Made by a program: the position numbers and the translations under genes. The notes beneath the pieces are model-generated. The model ran no database searches. It was not told where the DNA came from and worked only from the letters and a program-made list of their open reading frames with translations. Below are positions 1 to 7,227 of a stretch of 23,070 nt of DNA, one piece after another. The DNA is taken from NCBI GenBank assembly GCA_041485905.1, contig JBGPKK010000065.1:1-23070 (forward strand), read 5' to 3'. Within the stretch, counting starts at the first letter, position 1; the number at the start of each line of letters is the position of its first letter. Source of the DNA: JAHFUI01 sp041485905 (GTDB lineage: Bacteria > Acidobacteriota > Vicinamibacteria > Vicinamibacterales > CAVVIG01).

Positions 1-69
1 CTCCGCGAGAGCCTTCATCCGTATTTCAAGCCCCTGGTACGCAGCATGGAAGTCTGTGTCTATCCGCAT
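1..69 (-). CDS. N-terminal fragment of an unrecognised gene running off the left edge
   Basis: Reading the minus strand from an ATG at 69-67, 23 codons stay open to the window edge (MRIDTDFHAAYQGLEIRMKA and on). The protein continues outside the window, so its family cannot be named. The call rests on an open frame with ordinary residue usage, the same strand as the next gene (200-709), and a spacing of about 130 bp filled by a large hairpin. No clear Shine-Dalgarno motif precedes the ATG. It could still be chance: 23 codons is little. Confidence 0.35.
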   Translation of the reverse strand, partial: MRIDTDFHAAYQGLEIRMKALAE

Positions 70-95
70 GGTTCGGTGCAACCGGGAACATCGGG

Positions 96-184
96 CCAGA
101 TAACGTGCGGCTTCAGCCGAGGCGGCCCATCATCGTGCCAGCCTTCGGCTGCAAGCCGATGATGCGGCCAGTCACGGTGTCTAG
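96..184. repeat. Long imperfect palindrome, attC-like in shape
   Basis: Outer arms 96-107 (CCAGATAACGTG) and 173-184 (CACGGTGTCTAG) pair at 9 of 12 positions. Inner arms 124-135 and 157-169 pair almost perfectly around CATCATCG/CGATGATG with one bulged base. The tip is a 5-bp hairpin at 139-151 (CAGCC, TTC, GGCTG). The left side carries an extra small hairpin at 108-119 (CGGCTTCAGCCG). It lies between two small same-strand genes. The overall fold, with paired ends, paired middle and bulges, resembles an integron attC site, but the outer arms do not match the RYYYAAC/GTTRRRY core consensus. A terminator or another folded recombination site is equally possible. Confidence 0.5.
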
Positions 185-199
185 CACATCGCTTCAACG

Positions 200-709
200 T
201 CAAGAATCCACTGCAGGCGACAGCGCATCGGCGCGCAGCGCGAAGACGTCTGCCAACGGGAAGCTTTCCGAAGCGGTGATAAGACGGGGATCGTCCGTGA
301 AGGCCTTGAGAACACGGTCGGCGAACTTCCAAGGATCTACGCAGAGACAACTCTGGCCATTGAGAGTTCTGAACTCTGGTAGCGCGCTGAATCTATGGCT
401 TACCAACCACTGCGTCTTCCCGGCCATGGTCATGGCCTGATGCATGAATCCCGTACGGAACATCGCCCAAAAGGTCCTGCGCTGGCCTTCGTCCAGTTTC
501 AGATCGGTGCCGATTTCACCAGCGATGTCCTCTTCAGAAGTTGACCCACCGGCGAGCTTGAGCTTTGCGATGATGTACCGCTCGTACAGAGGCAAAGCGA
601 TCATCATGGCGGCGAAGGCTCCGTCTCCTTCGGGTAGCTCCTTGAGCTTCCCTATTGACCTGACGAACCAACCGTTGAAGCGTTCGCTGGGACTTGCGCC
701 TGGTCTCAT
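200..709 (-). CDS. Hypothetical protein, 169 aa
   Basis: I do not recognise this family. The 169-residue product starts MRPGASPSERFNGWF and has no signal peptide or membrane segment, so it is probably cytoplasmic. It is rich in predicted helix, with hydrophobic stretches such as AAMMIALPLYERYIIAKLKL near residues 33-52 and a basic/aromatic middle. The ATG at 709 is the first in frame; upstream there is only a weak purine-rich stretch. It follows the 759-1082 frame on the same strand, with a perfect hairpin between them. Its G+C content is visibly lower than in the genes further right, which fits acquisition by transfer. The long frames on the opposite strand look like shadows. Confidence 0.6.
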   Translation of the reverse strand: MRPGASPSERFNGWFVRSIGKLKELPEGDGAFAAMMIALPLYERYIIAKLKLAGGSTSEEDIAGEIGTDLKLDEGQRRTFWAMFRTGFMHQAMTMAGKTQWLVSHRFSALPEFRTLNGQSCLCVDPWKFADRVLKAFTDDPRLITASESFPLADVFALRADALSPAVDS

Positions 710-728
710 GATTTCAACTCCGGCCGGC

Positions 729-753
729 GAGTCACCTTCAATGAAGGTGACTC
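729..753. terminator. Perfect hairpin, possible terminator
   Basis: An 11-bp perfect stem, GAGTCACCTTC and GAAGGTGACTC, closes on a 3-nt loop (AAT). It begins six bases past the stop of the 759-1082 frame on the minus strand and ends about 20 bases before the start codon at 709. No T-tract follows on either strand, so it is not a classical intrinsic terminator. It may stabilise an mRNA end or mark a cassette boundary. Confidence 0.45.
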
Positions 754-758
754 ATCCG

Positions 759-1082
759 TCATGCGGTGGTCGCGTGGGCCTTCATCATCAACGCCTTTAG
801 GAAATCCGTCTGCTTTGTGGTGTCGCCTTTGGCAAGACGGATCCTGTAGCGTCCCCATCGAGAATCGTAGTCCATGACGTCGAGACCCGAACCATCCAAC
901 TGCGCCTGCGTCTCATCCGAGCGGTCGAGCCGAACATCGAGAAGCAGCCAGTCCTTCTTGGGGCGGAAAATGACGAAGTTGTTCGGTTGACCACCTTTGG
1001 CAAGACCGATGTAGAACTTGTTGTACTTGAGTTCCAGGCCGGAGGATGCGTTTTTCCACGCGACGTTCGGGCGGCGCGGCAC
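759..1082 (-). CDS. Small protein, probably the C-terminal part of a larger truncated one
   Basis: The 107-residue frame begins at a GTG (1082). The body reads like a compact alpha/beta domain: LELKYNKFYIGLAKGG, then NNFVIFRPKKDWLLLDVRL, then a C-terminal YDSRWGRYRIRLAKGD and a helix. This pattern (short strands, basic FRPKK, a final helix) resembles DUF5655-like C-terminal domains that end longer proteins, but I hold that only loosely. The frame stays open upstream to a TAG inside the hairpin repeat near 1141 without a plausible start or ribosome site. The natural reading is that an older gene lost its 5' part at the repeat. Whether the remnant is still translated is unclear. Confidence 0.5.
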   Translation of the reverse strand: MPRRPNVAWKNASSGLELKYNKFYIGLAKGGQPNNFVIFRPKKDWLLLDVRLDRSDETQAQLDGSGLDVMDYDSRWGRYRIRLAKGDTTKQTDFLKALMMKAHATTA

Positions 1083-1109
1083 GAGGCCGCTCGTCCGGCA
1101 CGGTACGAG

Positions 1110-1161
1110 GTCCGGCTGATGCCGGCCGCTCTCGTCCCGCTAAAGCCGGACACTACGTACG
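1110..1161. repeat. Degraded REP-like hairpin repeat
   Basis: The 23 bases at 1139-1161 are identical to 15004-15026, the right half of the double-hairpin element between the receptor and esterase genes. The left part, with CCGGCTGATGCCGG at 1112-1125, looks like a damaged partner hairpin. The copy sits exactly where the 759-1082 frame loses coding potential. Confidence 0.7.
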
Positions 1162-1193
1162 ACGGGACCGTCTGAAGACCGTGGCGTGCCTTT

Positions 1194-1229
1194 TCAGATC
1201 GACAGCATCCCCGTGCTGTCGCCGAACTT
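1194..1229 (-). pseudogene. Fragment of a DUF1552 protein C-terminus
   Basis: On the minus strand this reads KFGDSTGMLSI followed by TGA, identical to the last residues of the intact DUF1552 gene at 1963-3288. At DNA level 1194-1230 matches 1963-1999 at 35 of 37 bases, including the stop codon. Similarity ends abruptly at 1231. It is therefore a leftover of a second copy or a partial duplication. Confidence 0.7.
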
Positions 1230-1266
1230 CAGGCCGTGGTGCCGGCAGCGCGCGCCCGGGTCTCGG

Positions 1267-1332
1267 ATCACGCGCGCGATACACTTCTCCCGTCCCGCCG
1301 GCACCAAGGGCCGACTGGATTTCGTAGGGACC
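1267..1332 (-). pseudogene. Fragment of a Ser/Thr protein kinase N-terminus
   Basis: The minus strand encodes GPYEI followed by ALGAGGTGEVYRARD, the glycine-rich ATP-binding loop of bacterial PknB-type kinases, which commonly begin GPYEI..LGAGGMGEVYRARD. After RARD the frame shows no kinase sequence (no invariant Lys region), and upstream there is no start. Only about 22 codons remain, wedged between the DUF1552 scrap and the gene at 1362. Confidence 0.65.
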
Positions 1333-1361
1333 TGGTTCGTGCGGGCGGCCAGCGCCACCGT

Positions 1362-1835
1362 CTATTGCTTCTCCCAGACCACGACGTTGTTGACCTTCTG
1401 GCCTTGAGGATTCGTGCCGGTCGTCGTGGCCGTGCGCGACTTCCCGTCACGGGCGTACACCACGCGCGTGGTCGTCGTCACTTTGTCATTCTTCCTGTTC
1501 ACCTGCTCGAACGAGTACTCGTCGATCTTCTTCCACGAAGTGCTATCGCGGTTGGGATCGCCTTTGACGGGAACAGCCTTGCCGTCGTACTTGGCGGTGT
1601 AGCCGTAGTGGAGTGTTTTGCCGTCGGCATCGACATTATCGACGGTGCTCTTGACGCCACCCGTAATGGCTTCGGTCTTGACTGTCGTGCTCTTGGGCGT
1701 CAGGGAGGCCGGATCGTATTTGGATTTGGTCACATTGACCTTCCACGTGCCGACTTGATTGTCGGCGGCGTAGACGGATGCACCTAATGCGAGCAGGGTC
1801 CAGAGGCAGACGACGAGCAGACGGTCGCGATTCAT
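1362..1835 (-). CDS. Small secreted lipocalin-like protein
   Basis: The product is about 157 residues. The start is placed at the ATG at 1835, because GGGAGG lies six bases before it; a GTG two codons upstream would overlap that ribosome site. Residues 1-24 form a signal peptide (LLVVCLWTLLALGASVYA, then A). The mature part begins VGTWKVNVTKSKYDP and alternates strands rich in T, K and V (KVTTTTRVVYARDGKSRTAT, ending NNVVVWEKQ). This is the pattern of small beta-barrel proteins frequent in Acidobacteriota, with a GTW strand like lipocalins. No catalytic motif is visible. It lies 127 bp downstream of the DUF1552 gene on the same strand, so it may be read through from that operon or have its own promoter. 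Confidence 0.75.
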   Translation of the reverse strand: MNRDRLLVVCLWTLLALGASVYAADNQVGTWKVNVTKSKYDPASLTPKSTTVKTEAITGGVKSTVDNVDADGKTLHYGYTAKYDGKAVPVKGDPNRDSTSWKKIDEYSFEQVNRKNDKVTTTTRVVYARDGKSRTATTTGTNPQGQKVNNVVVWEKQ

Positions 1836-1962
1836 AAACACCTCCCTTGACGTCGAGTTTCCCCGGGAGCGGTGAGGTCAGCGTATTCGTATAGGTAATC
1901 GCCAGCCTGCGAAGTCGATCTGGCGACTCGTGGATAGGCGCGATACTACCTCGGCGTCCTCA

Positions 1963-3288
1963 TCAAATCGACAGCATGCCCGTGCTGTCGCCGAACTTCT
2001 CGGTCGGGATGCCGAGCTTGTCGAGCATCGCCAGCAGAAGATTGGACATCGTCGTGTCCTTCGCGGTCCGAATGTGACGCCCGCCCTTCAGCTGACCTGA
2101 CGCGCCGCCGGCCAGAATAATCGGCAGCGGGCCGTGATTGTGCTGGTTGCCGTCGCTCATCGCGCTGCCGTACAGAATCATCGAGTGATCCAGCAGCGTG
2201 CCGTCGCCGTCCGGCGTCGCCTGCAGCTTGTTGAGCAGGTAGACGAGCAGGCCGATGTGATACCGGTTGAGCACCGCAAACCGATCCTGATTTTCGCGGA
2301 TGTTCGAGTGGTGCGACAGGATGTGGAACGCATCCCGTACGCCGCTCTTCGGATACACGGCGTTGCTCAGTTCCTTCGCCAGGAGCATCGTCGAGATGCG
2401 GGTGATGTCGGCCTGCCAGGCCAGAACCTGAAGATCGAACATCAGCTTGATGTGCTCTTCGACATCCTTCGGCGCGCCGGCCGGTGCATCCGGCAGCGAC
2501 AGATCCGATGACGCCTGTTTCGAGGCCTTCTCGATCCGCCGCTCGATCTCGCGGACATCATCGAGATACTGATCCACGCGGGCCCGATCGGTGGCGGGCA
2601 GCTTCCGCTGAAGGGCCGATGCTTCGCCGAGGACGGAATCCAGCAGGCTGACCGATTGCTGCCGCCGCGCACGGCGCTCGGCGTCGGTGCTGCCGTCCCC
2701 GAACAAGCGTTCGAATACCACCTGCGGGTTGTTCTGCATCGGGAGCGGTGATGTCGTTCCCTGCCACGAAATGGTGTCCCGATAGGCGCAGCTGAGGCCT
2801 TCGCCACCGCAGCTCAAACTCGCATCCTCGATCATCAGTTCGATGGACGGCAGCGGCGTGTCCTGTCCGATGTGCTGGGCGGCGAACTGGTCCATGGTGA
2901 CGCCCAGATGCGCCTGCGGGCCCGCCTCCGCGTGCGCGCCGCTCAAAAACGTCGCGGCCGAGCGGTTATGGTTGGCGGTCGCCGATCCGCCGCCGTAGGC
3001 CTGCGGATGACTGAGATCGCTGATGATGTTCACGCGGTCGTGCAGCGGTTTGAGCGGCTGGAGAATTTCCGACAGCTCGAAGCCCGAGCCTTCCGTCGCG
3101 GGCGTCCACTTGTCCATCGTGGCGCCGTGGGGAATGTAGATGCATCCGAGTCGCGTCCTGGCTTTGGCGGCCGTCTGGGCCAGCGCGGTGGCGGCGGGAA
3201 GCATCGATTCGAGCAGCGGCAGGGCCATCGTGACGCCGACGCCGTTGAGGAACGTCCGCCGGGAAAGATGCTTCTTCGTGATAAACAT
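1963..3288 (-). CDS. DUF1552 family protein with Tat signal
   Basis: The 441-residue product opens with a twin-arginine signal, SRRTFLNGVG at residues 9-18, followed by a hydrophobic stretch to about residue 37, so it is exported folded, probably with or for a cofactor. The remainder matches the DUF1552 family as I know it: RLGCIYIPHGATMDKW near the start, a middle with DQYLDDVREIERRIEKA, and a C-terminal SMILYGSAMSDGNQHNHGPL and GGRHIRT. The biochemical role of DUF1552 is unknown; in Planctomycetota and Acidobacteriota it is nearly always encoded beside DUF1592/1588 cytochromes, as here. The ATG at 3288 is preceded by GAGAGGT at good spacing. It begins 23 bp after the stop of the cytochrome gene, so the two are co-transcribed. 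A scrap of a second copy lies at 1194-1229. Confidence 0.92.
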   Translation of the reverse strand: MFITKKHLSRRTFLNGVGVTMALPLLESMLPAATALAQTAAKARTRLGCIYIPHGATMDKWTPATEGSGFELSEILQPLKPLHDRVNIISDLSHPQAYGGGSATANHNRSAATFLSGAHAEAGPQAHLGVTMDQFAAQHIGQDTPLPSIELMIEDASLSCGGEGLSCAYRDTISWQGTTSPLPMQNNPQVVFERLFGDGSTDAERRARRQQSVSLLDSVLGEASALQRKLPATDRARVDQYLDDVREIERRIEKASKQASSDLSLPDAPAGAPKDVEEHIKLMFDLQVLAWQADITRISTMLLAKELSNAVYPKSGVRDAFHILSHHSNIRENQDRFAVLNRYHIGLLVYLLNKLQATPDGDGTLLDHSMILYGSAMSDGNQHNHGPLPIILAGGASGQLKGGRHIRTAKDTTMSNLLLAMLDKLGIPTEKFGDSTGMLSI

Positions 3289-3311
3289 GCGTTACCTCTC
3301 CACCAGCTTTG

Positions 3312-5585
3312 TTAGCTCTTTCTTATCTTCATCTGAAACGGCGCGCTCTCGACGACGCCGAGCACGAGCGAGGAAAACCGGTAATCGTTCTGGCGCGCGC
3401 GCTTGACGATCGCACGCACCGCCGGCATGTCGTAATACGCCACCGGCCGGCCCAGCGCGTAGGTGAACAGTTTTTCGGTCGCGGCGGTAACGAACGCGTC
3501 GGAGCGTGAGAGGAGCGCCTTCCGAAGATCGGCGGGGCCGCCCAGCGGCGTGCCGTCGACGAGCTGACCCGATGCGTCGACGGGCACGCGGCCATCCCGC
3601 TCGCGCCACATCCCGATCAGGTCGAAATTTTCCAGCGCAAAGCCGATGGGGTCCATGATCTTGTGGCACGACGCGCACACCGGATTGGCGCGGTGCGCTT
3701 CCAGGCGCTGACGCAGCGACGTCGCCTTCACCGCTTCCGGATCCTTTTCGAGATTCGTTTCGACGTTGGGCGGCGGCACCGGTGGTGGCGATCCCAGGAG
3801 GTTTTCGAGGATCCATTTGCCGCGCGACACCGGCGACGTCCGGGTCGCGACCGACGTCACAGTGAGCATGCTGCCCTGCCCCAGCAGGCCGCGCCGCGGG
3901 CTGGCGGGATCGAGCGCGACACGTCGAAAGTAGCTGCCGTGAATATTGGGCATGCCGTAGTGACGCGCCAGCCGCTCGTCCACGAATGTGTAATCGGCAT
4001 CGAGCAGATCGAGAATGCTGCGGTCCTCGTGGACGATCGTGGAGAACAGCATCTCGGTTTCGCGCCGGAACGCCTGTCGCAGGTTGTCGTCGAAGTCCTT
4101 CGCCGAGGTCTGAACGTTCGCGAGATCGCGCAGGTACAGCCACTGACCGGCGAAATTCTCTGTCAGGGCGTCCGACCTGGGATCCGAGAGCATCCGCTTC
4201 ACCTGCTGCCCTGCCACCATTGGATCGTGAAGCCGGCCCTTGCTGGCGACATCCAGGAGGTCGTCGTCCGGCATGCTGCTCCACAGGAAGAACGACAGCC
4301 GCGATGCGAGATCGAGATCGCTGACGCGATACGTGGCGCCGGGCCGCACGCCTGTGGGCTCCTGTTCTACGCGGTATAGAAGCGCGGGCGCGACGAGTAT
4401 CCGCGCCAACGCCTGCTGGATGCCGGTCTCGAAGTCCCCGTCTGCGCGGCCCTGCTGGTAGAACCCCATCACCGTTTCGACTTCATCGTCCAGCGGAGTC
4501 CGCCGATACGCGCGGCGCGCCAGTGTCGTCACGATTTTGCGCGCGCACTGAGGCTCGTCGTTCGCGTTGGCGGGGCGGCAGACGAAGATTCGGCGGCGGC
4601 TCGGCGTGTCGCCCGGGCTGGTGGCCTTGTACGGACCGGTGATCGTGACGCTTTGCACGCCGCCGCCAGCCGTAAACGCCGAATTGATCCTGAAGTCTGA
4701 AAACTGCTCGTCGACGCCCGCCGACCGTACCTGATCGACGAGCGCCGCGCCGATGGTGTGCGGTCCGGCTTTGACCGGAATGCGGAAGCTGCGCAGGTTG
4801 GGCGCGGAGATTTTCTCGCCGTCCATGATGACGTCGACGGGCGCGCCGCCGCCTCGGCCTCCGCCTCCGAAGCCGCCGCTCACGCTGAATTCGTATTCGG
4901 CATCCAACGGAAACGTATGGTGAACGAGCATGCCGCCGCGGGTCCCGAGAGGCAGACCCTCGATGTGGCGGTCCTGGGAAAGCTGGCCAGGGGCGGGATA
5001 GACGATCTGCGTCGGCGTAAGCGTCCGATCGCCGACGGCGCGGCGGCTGATTTTCATCGCCGCCGAGACGTATCCCTGGACGAGCGACGGCGAGACCGCC
5101 AGGGCATCCGCGATGTTGTCGAACCCGTCGCTCGATGCGTCGGCGGGCAGCAGCGTCTTGACGTCCACGTCGAGTGCGAGCAGATCGCGGACGACGTTCG
5201 CGTATTCGGTGCGATTGAGCCGATGGAGCGCCGGCGCTTCCAGTCCCGCACCGGCAGGTGTCGCGCGATCGAGACGTGTTTCCAGATCCGCCGCGAAGCC
5301 GTCCAGCACACCGCGCTCCGGACGCCGCGCGCCGCTTGGCGGCATCATGCCGGTTCGAATCTTCCGGACGACCTTCTCCCACGTCGCGGCGTCGGTCGCC
5401 ACATGATCGAAGTCCATGGAATCGAGCGTCAGCCCGCCCGTCTTCAACCGCTCGTTATGACAGGTGATGCAGTACTGCCTCAGCAATGCCGGCGGCGGTG
5501 CGGGCGTCTGGGCCTCGCCCGACGGCATGGCGACGATCACCAGCCAGGCAGCGACGAAACTCGCGACAAACATGTTTTTCGTCAT
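3312..5585 (-). CDS. c-type cytochrome with DUF1587/1595/1592/1588/1585 domains
   Basis: A 757-residue secreted protein. The signal peptide spans about 1-25 (ending GEA, then QTP). A haem-binding CITCH at 39-43 starts a short cytochrome domain, followed by DUF1587 (about 121-185, LHRLNRTEYANVVRDLL), a glycine-rich stretch in a beta region (about 230-300), DUF1595 (about 345-405), DUF1592 (about 415-545), DUF1588 (about 565-665) with a second haem motif CASCH at 637-641 and DPIGFALENFD, and DUF1585 at the C-terminus. This order is the standard one for the family. A periplasmic redox role is inferred from the two haem sites; substrate and electron partner are unknown. Its ATG overlaps the TGA of the ankyrin gene (ATGA, 5582-5585), indicating translational coupling, and the DUF1552 gene follows 23 bp later. 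Confidence 0.93.
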   Translation of the reverse strand: MTKNMFVASFVAAWLVIVAMPSGEAQTPAPPPALLRQYCITCHNERLKTGGLTLDSMDFDHVATDAATWEKVVRKIRTGMMPPSGARRPERGVLDGFAADLETRLDRATPAGAGLEAPALHRLNRTEYANVVRDLLALDVDVKTLLPADASSDGFDNIADALAVSPSLVQGYVSAAMKISRRAVGDRTLTPTQIVYPAPGQLSQDRHIEGLPLGTRGGMLVHHTFPLDAEYEFSVSGGFGGGGRGGGAPVDVIMDGEKISAPNLRSFRIPVKAGPHTIGAALVDQVRSAGVDEQFSDFRINSAFTAGGGVQSVTITGPYKATSPGDTPSRRRIFVCRPANANDEPQCARKIVTTLARRAYRRTPLDDEVETVMGFYQQGRADGDFETGIQQALARILVAPALLYRVEQEPTGVRPGATYRVSDLDLASRLSFFLWSSMPDDDLLDVASKGRLHDPMVAGQQVKRMLSDPRSDALTENFAGQWLYLRDLANVQTSAKDFDDNLRQAFRRETEMLFSTIVHEDRSILDLLDADYTFVDERLARHYGMPNIHGSYFRRVALDPASPRRGLLGQGSMLTVTSVATRTSPVSRGKWILENLLGSPPPVPPPNVETNLEKDPEAVKATSLRQRLEAHRANPVCASCHKIMDPIGFALENFDLIGMWRERDGRVPVDASGQLVDGTPLGGPADLRKALLSRSDAFVTAATEKLFTYALGRPVAYYDMPAVRAIVKRARQNDYRFSSLVLGVVESAPFQMKIRKS

Positions 5586-7141
5586 TGCTTGGCAACTGCG
5601 CCGGTCGCCATCAGCTTCTTGATCAGCGCCGTAGAGCTCGGTTTCGGCTTAGCGGGATGTGTCGCGAGGAAGACGCCTTCCGCCCAAGTCAACGGCGTGC
5701 GCCCTTCCTTGTCCTTGACGTCGAGTCTCGCGCCTTTATCCACGAGGAACTGGATGATCTCGTCCGATCCTCGGTTGGCGGCGCCCATCACGGCGGTGAG
5801 ACCCATGGAGTTCACCGCATTGACGTCCATCCCGAGCTCCCAACACAGCTTCACGGCCTCCAGCAACGCCTTCGGTCCCTCGTCGTAGGTCTGGTCGACG
5901 ACCCAGTTGATGCCGGCGGCAGCCATCAACGGTGTGGTTCCGCCGAACGTCTCGACGTACGGATCGGCGCCCCATTCGAGCAGCAGGTGCATCACGGCCA
6001 GATCGCCCGACAGCGACGCCGTCAGAAACGGCGACTGACCGGTAAAGTCCACCCACGCCAGCGAGCCGGTGACGCGCAGCATCTGGCGCCGTATCGGCGG
6101 CGTCTCCCTGGTGCGGGTGTTCGGGTCCGCGCCGCGGTCCAGCAGGATCTGAATCAGCTCGAGCACCGGTCCGCGGTCGACGCCGTTCTCGAACGGCTCC
6201 GCGTTGTCGACGTCCATGTTTCGAGCCTCAACCGCCGCCCAGAGCGGCGTGCGACCGAACCAGTCGGTCCAATTGACGTCAGCTCGACGGTCGATCAGGA
6301 ACCGCGCGACCTCCGTATGGTTGTTCGTAATGGCCATCAGCAGCGGCGTGATGCCGTTGGGATCGGTCTGGTTGACCTCCGCTCCAGCGGCCACGAGGAT
6401 CCTCGCCGACTCGAGCCGGCCGTCGCGGGCCGCATACAGGAGCGGCGTCAGACCACCCGGGATGAGATAGCGAAACCCGCGCTCGGGCAAACCACCGCGC
6501 ACGATACCGATGCCATGTCCGAACCCGGGAATCGAATTCGGCAGCACCCACGCCGGCTCCCTGCCCGTTCTGGTTTTCGCGTTGACGTCAGCGTGCCGCT
6601 CTTCAACCAGCAGTCGGACGATGGCGGGATGGTCTTCGCGGACGGCCACCATCAACGCCGTTTGTTGAAACGCGGGATCCCTGGCATCCACGACCGCGCC
6701 GCGTTCGAGCAGAACCTTCACCGGATCGAGATTGCCGACGCGCGCCGCGGTCATCAACGGCGTGTCGCCCGCCGGATCGGCCGCGTTCGGATCGGCGCCG
6801 GCATCGAGCAAGAGCCGGATCATGTCCGCGTTGCCGTTCGCGCACGCGAGCGCAAGCGGCGTGACGCCGTAACGATTCGCCAACTTCGCGTCTGCGCCGG
6901 CGCGAATCAACAGCCGCGCGTCCTCGAGATCGTCCACGCGCACGAGCCAGTGCAGCGCCGGCGTGCCGTCGCGTCCCGGCGCGTTGAGGTCAACCTTCTG
7001 GGCGATAAGGGCGCGCACCGCCGCAGCGTCCCGCTTCATGGCGGCCTCGGCGAGCCGGGTATCGGTCTCGGCCCGGGCGCTCGCCCCGAAAACGGACAGC
7101 ACCGCGACCTCGAGGCACACAATTCCTCTTGTGACCTTCAC
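5582..7141 (-). CDS. Secreted ankyrin-repeat protein
   Basis: 519 residues with a probable signal peptide (1-24, ending SARA). From about residue 28 to 515 the protein is ankyrin repeats, seen as recurring TPL.. A...G....V..LL..GAD.N units, e.g. YGVTPLALACANGNADMIRL at 91-110 and GGTTPLMAAA at 400-409. Two longer inserts break the periodicity (about 190-228 and 303-370). Ankyrin repeats bind proteins; the export signal and the position upstream of a cytochrome suggest a periplasmic assembly partner or scaffold for it, which is inference. The start is a GTG at 7141: a stop codon lies two codons upstream, and GAGG is very close, so initiation may be weak. It is the first gene of the operon and diverges from the 7228 gene across 86 bp. 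Confidence 0.9.
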   Translation of the reverse strand: MKVTRGIVCLEVAVLSVFGASARAETDTRLAEAAMKRDAAAVRALIAQKVDLNAPGRDGTPALHWLVRVDDLEDARLLIRAGADAKLANRYGVTPLALACANGNADMIRLLLDAGADPNAADPAGDTPLMTAARVGNLDPVKVLLERGAVVDARDPAFQQTALMVAVREDHPAIVRLLVEERHADVNAKTRTGREPAWVLPNSIPGFGHGIGIVRGGLPERGFRYLIPGGLTPLLYAARDGRLESARILVAAGAEVNQTDPNGITPLLMAITNNHTEVARFLIDRRADVNWTDWFGRTPLWAAVEARNMDVDNAEPFENGVDRGPVLELIQILLDRGADPNTRTRETPPIRRQMLRVTGSLAWVDFTGQSPFLTASLSGDLAVMHLLLEWGADPYVETFGGTTPLMAAAGINWVVDQTYDEGPKALLEAVKLCWELGMDVNAVNSMGLTAVMGAANRGSDEIIQFLVDKGARLDVKDKEGRTPLTWAEGVFLATHPAKPKPSSTALIKKLMATGAVAKQ

Positions 7142-7212
7142 GCCTCAGATCGTAACGGATGGCGCGTGACCCGTCGACAAAAAAGCGGAGGTCGCACTCT
7201 CGCAAAGGCTCG

Positions 7213-7218
7213 TAGAAT
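7213..7218 (+). promoter_or_regulatory. Putative -10 box for the 7228 gene
   Basis: TAGAAT matches the sigma-70 -10 consensus at 5 of 6 bases. It ends nine bases before the ATG at 7228, and no Shine-Dalgarno motif precedes that ATG, so the transcript would start at or next to the start codon (leaderless). No convincing -35 box is visible at 16-18 bp. Confidence 0.4.
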
Positions 7219-7227
7219 CTACCTGCC

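Noticed and set aside
96..184. Firm annotation as an integron attC site
   Set aside because: The outer arms do not fit RYYYAAC/GTTRRRY, and no integrase lies in the window; it is kept only as a hypothesis.
1899..1926. Terminator after the DUF1552 gene (TCGCCAG/CTGGCGA stem)
   Set aside because: Seven base pairs with a 14-nt loop and no T-tract; too weak to list.
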